From Clostridiales bacterium (lineage in GTDB: Bacteria; Bacillota; Clostridia; Oscillospirales; Oscillospiraceae), in NCBI GenBank assembly GCA_004551945.1, contig SFPN01000035.1, forward strand, positions 1-26,701: a stretch of DNA of 26,701 nucleotides, read 5' to 3'. Below the pieces are notes generated by a model, which was not told where the DNA came from, did not search any database, and saw only the letters and a list, made by a program, of their open reading frames with translations. The translations under genes were made by a program, and so were the position numbers. Positions within the stretch are counted from its first letter, which is position 1; each line of letters begins with the position of its first letter. Positions 22,672-26,701 of the stretch are shown here, one piece after another.

Positions 22672-22700
22672 TTGCCTCTCCGGTGGAGAGACGGTATACT
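22672..22700 (+). promoter_or_regulatory. Sigma-A promoter of the XRE regulator with a dyad in the spacer
   Basis: TTGCCT (22672-22677), 17-base spacer, TATACT (22695-22700). A perfect dyad CTCTCC-GGT-GGAGAG (22676-22690) lies in the spacer, where a repressor would block polymerase; the encoded XRE protein is a candidate binder. Confidence 0.6.
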
Positions 22701-22717
22701 GAACCTGAGGTGATACC

Positions 22718-23161
22718 ATGGAAGCCAATAAAATTCTTCTGGACCTGCGCACCCGGAACGGACTGACTCAGGAGGAGCTGGCCCAGCGGGTTTTTGTGAC
22801 CCGGCAGGCGGTCTCCCGGTGGGAGTCCGGGGAGACCACCCCCAACGTGGAAACGCTGAAGCGGCTCTCCCAGGTGTTTGACGTGTCCATCAACACCCTG
22901 CTGGGTTCTCCCCGGAAGCTGATCTGCCAGTGCTGCGGCATGCCCCTGGAGGACGGGATTCTCAGCCGGGAGCCCGACGGAACCTTCAATGAGGACTACT
23001 GCCAGTGGTGCTATACCGAGGGGAAGTTTGCCTACACGGACCTGGACAGTTTGACGGACTTTCTGGTGGAGCACATGGCCGGCGGCCCCTGGTCTCCGGA
23101 GCAGGCGCGGGCCTACTACAACGAATTTTTGCCTCAATTAAACCATTGGAAGAAACCCTAA
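22718..23161 (+). CDS. XRE-family regulator with C-terminal zinc ribbon
   Basis: The product has 147 residues. Residues about 6-62 form a Cro/C1-type helix-turn-helix (GLTQEELAQRVFVTRQAVSRWESGETTP.. is typical). Residues 68-125 match the putative zinc ribbon family zf-ribbon_6: C70/C73 in CQCCGMPL, DGTFNEDYC with C95 and C98, then CYTEGKF. The combination is known in Firmicutes as an HTH plus zinc-ribbon regulator of undefined signal. GAGGTGATACC precedes ATG 22718. The gene has its own promoter carrying a dyad and ends in a bidirectional terminator, so it is a single-gene unit, probably autoregulated. Confidence 0.9.
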   Translation: MEANKILLDLRTRNGLTQEELAQRVFVTRQAVSRWESGETTPNVETLKRLSQVFDVSINTLLGSPRKLICQCCGMPLEDGILSREPDGTFNEDYCQWCYTEGKFAYTDLDSLTDFLVEHMAGGPWSPEQARAYYNEFLPQLNHWKKP

Positions 23162-23163
23162 AG

Positions 23164-23194
23164 AAAAAGGGACCGCTCAGGCGGTCCCTTTTTT
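23164..23194. terminator. Bidirectional rho-independent terminator
   Basis: AAAAAGGGACCGC-TCAG-GCGGTCCCTTTTTT, starting three bases after the XRE stop and serving the convergent TIGR03915-like gene as well, because both flanks give T-runs. Confidence 0.92.
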
Positions 23195-23208
23195 GTGGCT
23201 GACGAGGA

Positions 23209-23961
23209 TTATGCCGGGTCCTCCTGAAACTCGGTCATGTCCCCCCAGAAGCGCTTGGGCATGTGGGTCATGCGGCACTTGGGGTTGTACCGGGATTCGA
23301 TGGCGATGGTGTTGTAAAACTTCCGCCACAGAGCCCGGCATTCCAGCTCGGCCTGGTCGGGCTGGTCCAGGTCCAGGTGGTCCACCGGGCGGATTTTCCA
23401 CTTGCCCTGGGCGTAGAACAGCCCCTCCCGGTGGGTTTTGTCGTGGATGAGAAAGGCCTCGTTGGGCAGGCGCTGGCAGAAGTGGGGCCGCAGCAGGGGC
23501 AGCACCCGGTTCTTGGGGGTGATCTGCCCCACCAGCACCCCGCCGTAGTCGGAAAAGCGGAGAAAGCCCTTATACTGATGGGCTTCGCCGGTGAGATGCC
23601 GGATGGCCCGGGTGAGGATGAGCACCCGGTCGTCGGTCAGGTCCTGGGGCAGAGCCTGGAGAAAGCCCAGGTAGATTACGTCGAACATGTGCCGCTCCTT
23701 CTGGGGCAGGCAGGTGAGAAAGGCATAGGTCATCATCCGGCGAAAGTCCGGGGAGACCTGCTCCTCCAGGGCCCGGTAGACCGTCCTGGCCAGGGCGGGG
23801 TCTGAGGGGACCTCCCGCAGGGGGTAGAGGGAGATCTGGTCGGAGCCTGGGGGCAGGAAGTAGAAGGGGTATTCCTTCGTCCGGAAGCTTTCCCCCACGC
23901 AGGTGAGAAAGCCGGTGAAGGTGCCGTCATAGACCATGGCGCACTGGGGCCAGGTGGACAT
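23209..23961 (-). CDS. TIGR03915/DUF4130-type putative DNA-metabolism protein
   Basis: The product has 250 residues. It matches the family found next to, or fused with, a uracil-DNA-glycosylase-like protein and paired with a radical SAM protein: an N-terminal YDGTFTGFLTCV, a central helical part, GFLRFSDYGGVLVGQITPKN, FLIHDKTHREGLFY, and a C-terminal WRKFYNTIAIESRYNPKCRMTHMPKRFW-type end. Here it is not fused to a glycosylase domain. The biochemical role is unproven; DNA repair or base metabolism is inferred from the partner. AAAGGAGG lies eight bases before ATG 23961. It starts 18 bases after the radical SAM stop and is co-transcribed with it. Confidence 0.85.
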   Translation of the reverse strand: MSTWPQCAMVYDGTFTGFLTCVGESFRTKEYPFYFLPPGSDQISLYPLREVPSDPALARTVYRALEEQVSPDFRRMMTYAFLTCLPQKERHMFDVIYLGFLQALPQDLTDDRVLILTRAIRHLTGEAHQYKGFLRFSDYGGVLVGQITPKNRVLPLLRPHFCQRLPNEAFLIHDKTHREGLFYAQGKWKIRPVDHLDLDQPDQAELECRALWRKFYNTIAIESRYNPKCRMTHMPKRFWGDMTEFQEDPA

Positions 23962-23979
23962 GAAAAAGACCTCCTTTTG

Positions 23980-25230
23980 TCAGGCGGGGAAAAGGGACAG
24001 CTGTTCGTACTGGGGGGCAAGGGCAGGCGCTTCCAGGGCGGTGAGGGCCCGGAGGACGCTCTCCGGCCGCAGGCGCAGGGCGGGGGTCATCTTCCCGGAG
24101 CAGGTGATGAAGTACTGGGCGCGCTTCAGGACGATGCCCAGCTTTTTCAAAGCCTGCTCGTCCAGGCTCCGCCACCGCCGGGCGGCGATGATCCGCCGGG
24201 CCCCCACCGGGCCGATCCCCGGCACCCGCGGGAGAGTCTGGTAATCAGCCTGGTTCACCTCCACCGGGAAAAATTCCAGGTGGTCCATGGCCCAGTTGCA
24301 CTTGGGGTCCAGCTGGGGATTTAAGGTGGGCCGGTCCGGGGAGAGAATTTCGTCTGCCTGAAAGTGGTAGTACCGCAGCAGCCAGTCGGACTGGTACAGC
24401 CGGTGCTCCCGGAGCAGAGGCGGCTTGAAGTCCACCGGGGAGGGCAGCAGGGGATTTGCCCCCACGGGGACGTAGGCGGAGAAGAACACCCGTTTCAGGG
24501 CGTATTTCTGGTACATCCCTTCCGAGAGCTTTAAAATGTGGTAGTCGGTTTCCTCCGTGGCCCCCACGATCATCTGGGTGGACTGGCCGGCGGGGGCAAA
24601 GGACGGGGCGTGGCGGAACTTTTTCCGGTCCTCCTTGGCCTCCAGAATCCCCGCTTGGATCTGGGCCATGGGGCGGAAAATATCGTCCTTCTTCTTGTCC
24701 GGGGCCAGCAGGGCAAGGCTTTTGGAGGAGGGCAGCTCGATGTTGACGGACAGCCGGTCCGCCAGCTGCCCCAGCCGGGCGGTGAGCAGGGGGTCCGCTC
24801 CGGGGATGGCCTTGGCGTGGATGTAGCCGGAAAACTCGTACTCCTCCCGGAGAATGGAGAGAGCCTTGATCATCAGCTCCGTGGTGTAGTCCGGGTTCCG
24901 CACCACGGCGGAACTGAGAAAGAGCCCTTCTATATAGTTGCGCCGGTAGAAGTCAATGGTGAGCTCTGCCAGCTCCCGGGGGGTGAACATGGCCCGGGGA
25001 AGGTCGTTGGAGGTGCGGTTGACGCAGTATTGGCAGTCGTAGCAGCACACGTTGGTGAGCAGGACCTTCAGCAGGGTCACGCACCGGCCGTCGGCGGAGA
25101 AGGAGTGGCAGCAGCCGGCGGCCATGGTCTTGCCCAGCCTGCCGCCGCTCCGGTCGGCCCCGCTGGAGGTGCAGGCCACGTCGTACTTGGCCGCGTCCGT
25201 CAGGATGGTGAGTTTTTCCTCAATGGTCAT
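23980..25230 (-). CDS. Putative DNA modification/repair radical SAM protein (TIGR03916-type)
   Basis: The product has 416 residues. The radical SAM cluster motif CX3CX2C is at C62, C66 and C69 (VCCYDCQYC); additional Cys at 20, 40, 41 and 50 may serve an auxiliary site. The C-terminus has a helix-hairpin-helix DNA-binding motif (PRVPGIGPVGARRI, then LGIVLKRAQYFITC). The product would use a [4Fe-4S] cluster and S-adenosylmethionine on nucleic acid. Two tandem LexA-like boxes overlap its promoter, supporting a DNA-damage role, and it is first in a two-gene unit with the TIGR03915-like protein. GGGAG lies six bases before ATG 25230. Confidence 0.92.
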   Translation of the reverse strand: MTIEEKLTILTDAAKYDVACTSSGADRSGGRLGKTMAAGCCHSFSADGRCVTLLKVLLTNVCCYDCQYCVNRTSNDLPRAMFTPRELAELTIDFYRRNYIEGLFLSSAVVRNPDYTTELMIKALSILREEYEFSGYIHAKAIPGADPLLTARLGQLADRLSVNIELPSSKSLALLAPDKKKDDIFRPMAQIQAGILEAKEDRKKFRHAPSFAPAGQSTQMIVGATEETDYHILKLSEGMYQKYALKRVFFSAYVPVGANPLLPSPVDFKPPLLREHRLYQSDWLLRYYHFQADEILSPDRPTLNPQLDPKCNWAMDHLEFFPVEVNQADYQTLPRVPGIGPVGARRIIAARRWRSLDEQALKKLGIVLKRAQYFITCSGKMTPALRLRPESVLRALTALEAPALAPQYEQLSLFPA

Positions 25231-25255
25231 CCCAGTCTCCCCCTCTCTGAAAATG

Positions 25256-25282
25256 GAACGGATGTACGTCGAACAAATGTAC
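25256..25282. promoter_or_regulatory. Tandem LexA (SOS) boxes upstream of the radical SAM gene
   Basis: GAACGGATGTAC (25256-25267) and GAACAAATGTAC (25271-25282) repeat with period 15. Each differs from the Gram-positive core GAAC-N4-GTTC by one base; the second also has the preceding C (CGAACAAATGTACC). The second box covers the expected transcription start just after the -10. Confidence 0.7.
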
Positions 25283-25286
25283 CATT

Positions 25287-25314
25287 ATTATACCCGTCCC
25301 AAAGGAGAAGTCAA
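25287..25314 (-). promoter_or_regulatory. Sigma-A promoter of the radical SAM/TIGR03915 operon
   Basis: Minus strand TTGACT (25314-25309), 16-base spacer, perfect TATAAT (25292-25287), with LexA-like boxes immediately downstream. Confidence 0.75.
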
Positions 25315-25324
25315 GAGGAAACGG

Positions 25325-25362
25325 ACAAAAAAGACCGCCGGAGAAAACGTTCTCCGGCGGTC
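25325..25362 (-). terminator. Terminator of the old-yellow-enzyme gene
   Basis: Perfect 13-bp stem (GACCGCCGGAGAA 25333-25345 with 25350-25362), loop AACG, and TTTTTTG tail on the minus strand, starting 22 bases past the stop. Confidence 0.9.
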
Positions 25363-25384
25363 AGGTGCGTTTTTGGGACAGGGG

Positions 25385-26482
25385 TTATGCCTTGGGGAAG
25401 CCCTCGGGGATCTCGTGCTTCACGCAGCGGCGGCCTTCCTTGGTCCAGATGTTGCCCAGACATTTGGTGCAGCCGATGCAGGGGGATTCCTCGCCCTTTT
25501 CCAGGTGCTGGTAGAAGTCAGGCTGGCAGATGAAGGGCCGGGCAGCGGAGACAAAGTCGATGCCGGCATCCAGAATCTGGTCGATCTGCTCCAGGTTCCG
25601 CACGCCGCCCACCAGGATCAGGGGGATGGAGACCTCCTTGCGGATGGTGGAGGTCCGGTCCAGGTAGAAGGTGGGGACCTTTTTCTTGCCCAGGCCTAAC
25701 CAGTTGTAGCCGGACAGCTCAATGGCGTCTGCCCCTAGGGCCTGGAACTGCTGGCAGAAGTAGACGATGTCCTGAGCGTAAGCGGCGTCGGCCTCACCGG
25801 CGCAGTTGGAGTTGACCTTCACCAGCACGGGGTAGTCCTTGCCCACAGCCTCCCGGATGGCGGACAGGCAGCGGCCCACGAAGCGGAAACGGTTTTCCGC
25901 GGAGCCGCCGAACTCGTCGGAGCGCTGGTTGGTGTTGGGGTCCAGGAACTGGCTGAGCAGGTAGCCGTGGGCGCAGTGAAGCTGAACGCCGTCGAAGCCC
26001 AGGGCCTTGGCGGTCTGGGCAGCGTCCACGAAGTCGGCGCAGATCTTGTCCATGTCGGCGGGGGTAATTTCGGTGGTGGTCATCTCGTTGGGGGCAGTCA
26101 GGCCGCCGGTGGGGGCCAGGAGCTTGCCGCCCTCCACCCGCTTTTCGGGCATAAAGACGTTCATGCCGGCGTGCATGATCTGGAGGATAAGGCGGCCGCC
26201 GGCAGCGTGGACGGCGTCCAGCACTTCCTTCTGGCTGGCCCGCTGCTCTTCGGTGGCGAAGCCCACCTGGATGCCGGTGGACCGGGCCTCAGGGGAAATG
26301 TAGCTGTAAGCGGTGATGATGGCGCCCACGCCGCTGGCGGCGATCTGGCCGTAGAGGTCTACCTGCTCGGGGGCGCAGGTGCCGTCCCGGCGGCCGAAGG
26401 GGTCCTGGGTGGCGGAGCGCAGGAGCCGGTTGGGCAGCTCCAGGGTGCCGATCTTGCCGGGGGTAAAGAGTTTGGAAGCCAT
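25385..26482 (-). CDS. NADH:flavin oxidoreductase (old yellow enzyme) with Fe-S motif
   Basis: The product has 365 residues: a single FMN TIM-barrel domain. Family signatures include the flavin-site N-terminus LPNRLLRSAT, QIMHAG, the substrate-binding HCAHGYLLSQF (169-179), and NQRSDEFGGSAENR. The C-terminus carries C335, C338, C341 and C353 (CxxCxxCx11C), the arrangement that binds a [4Fe-4S] cluster in 2,4-dienoyl-CoA reductase-type enzymes; the second, FAD/NAD-binding domain of those enzymes is absent. It probably reduces an enoate or similar alkene using an external electron donor; the substrate is unknown. ATG 26482 has AAAGGAG ten bases upstream; the longer frame has none. It is a single-gene unit with its own promoter and terminator. 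Confidence 0.92.
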   Translation of the reverse strand: MASKLFTPGKIGTLELPNRLLRSATQDPFGRRDGTCAPEQVDLYGQIAASGVGAIITAYSYISPEARSTGIQVGFATEEQRASQKEVLDAVHAAGGRLILQIMHAGMNVFMPEKRVEGGKLLAPTGGLTAPNEMTTTEITPADMDKICADFVDAAQTAKALGFDGVQLHCAHGYLLSQFLDPNTNQRSDEFGGSAENRFRFVGRCLSAIREAVGKDYPVLVKVNSNCAGEADAAYAQDIVYFCQQFQALGADAIELSGYNWLGLGKKKVPTFYLDRTSTIRKEVSIPLILVGGVRNLEQIDQILDAGIDFVSAARPFICQPDFYQHLEKGEESPCIGCTKCLGNIWTKEGRRCVKHEIPEGFPKA

Positions 26483-26543
26483 GGGGATCGTTCTCCTTTT
26501 TCTATGGATTGGGAAGCGTTCGCGCAAATTTTACTCAGTTTGC

Positions 26544-26572
26544 ATTATAGCAAAAATGGGGAAGGGTGGCAA
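26544..26572 (-). promoter_or_regulatory. Sigma-A promoter of the old-yellow-enzyme gene
   Basis: Minus strand TTGCCA (26572-26567), 17-base spacer ending TGC, perfect TATAAT (26549-26544), an extended -10. Confidence 0.75.
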
Positions 26573-26701
26573 CAGTTCTTTTTGAGGCGCGCAGATGCCG
26601 CTGTGTAGGTTTGTCAATGATGTGTTACACATTCGGGAAAGCGGAGAGGACCTGTAAAGGAGAGTGCCAGGCGAGGGGTCTCATAGGGAAGTTGTTGTAT
26701 T
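26573..26701. other. Upstream region of the old-yellow-enzyme gene, no gene seen
   Basis: Contains an odd palindrome ATGTGT-T-ACACAT at 26620-26632, about 50 bases upstream of the -35, which may be a regulator site. A ribosome-site-like AAAGGAG near 26657 leads to no usable start before the window ends. Confidence 0.4.

Overview
The window looks like a chromosomal segment of a GC-rich, low-motility-type Clostridia genome, most likely Oscillospiraceae/Ruminococcaceae-like gut Firmicutes. The evidence is: strong AGGAGG ribosome binding sites and TTGACA/TATAAT promoters; two exported proteins with S-layer homology (SLH) repeats; an ECF sigma/PrsW locus; the TIGR03915/TIGR03916-type DNA-repair pair; and a compact lower-glycolysis operon. 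This placement is inference from gene content; no rRNA is present. No tRNA, CRISPR array, transposase or phage gene was seen.

Left part (1-9526). The 3' end of a yebC gene on the + strand converges on a long minus-strand block. Read in the direction of transcription (right to left), the block holds: a secreted C39-like/SLH protein, a metallophosphoesterase, a small membrane protein, an ECF sigma factor, a two-TM small protein, a ~7-TM protein and a PrsW-like intramembrane protease. After a terminator come a second two-TM small protein (a paralog of the first) and a 1164-residue SLH-anchored protein with an aerolysin/ETX-MTX2-like segment. The genes from the sigma factor to the SLH protein overlap or nearly overlap. 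They look like a self-contained envelope-signalling module whose output is a surface beta-pore-forming-type protein. This is the most novel part of the window.

Middle part (9527-15480). A 457-bp intergenic region carries a cluster of perfect hairpins (9585-9709) and a complete small-transcript unit (sigma-A promoter, CU-rich body, strong terminator). Next comes a minus-strand operon, trmL-pgk-tpiA-gpmI-eno, giving triose-phosphate to PEP steps without gapA. The enolase has an internal in-frame deletion of about 35 residues between two metal ligands, which should break the barrel fold.

Right part (15650-26701). Divergent rpoN (sigma-54) and a PAS-AAA+ sigma-54 activator share a promoter region with 10-bp direct repeats. 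Then follow ychF overlapped by an SDR/FabG-like gene, a zinc-dependent phospholipase C-like protein, a coiled-coil protein, and an XRE regulator with a zinc ribbon (all +). On the minus strand come a TIGR03915-like protein and a radical-SAM DNA-repair-type protein, preceded by two tandem LexA-like boxes, and finally a single-domain old-yellow-enzyme with a C-terminal Fe-S motif.
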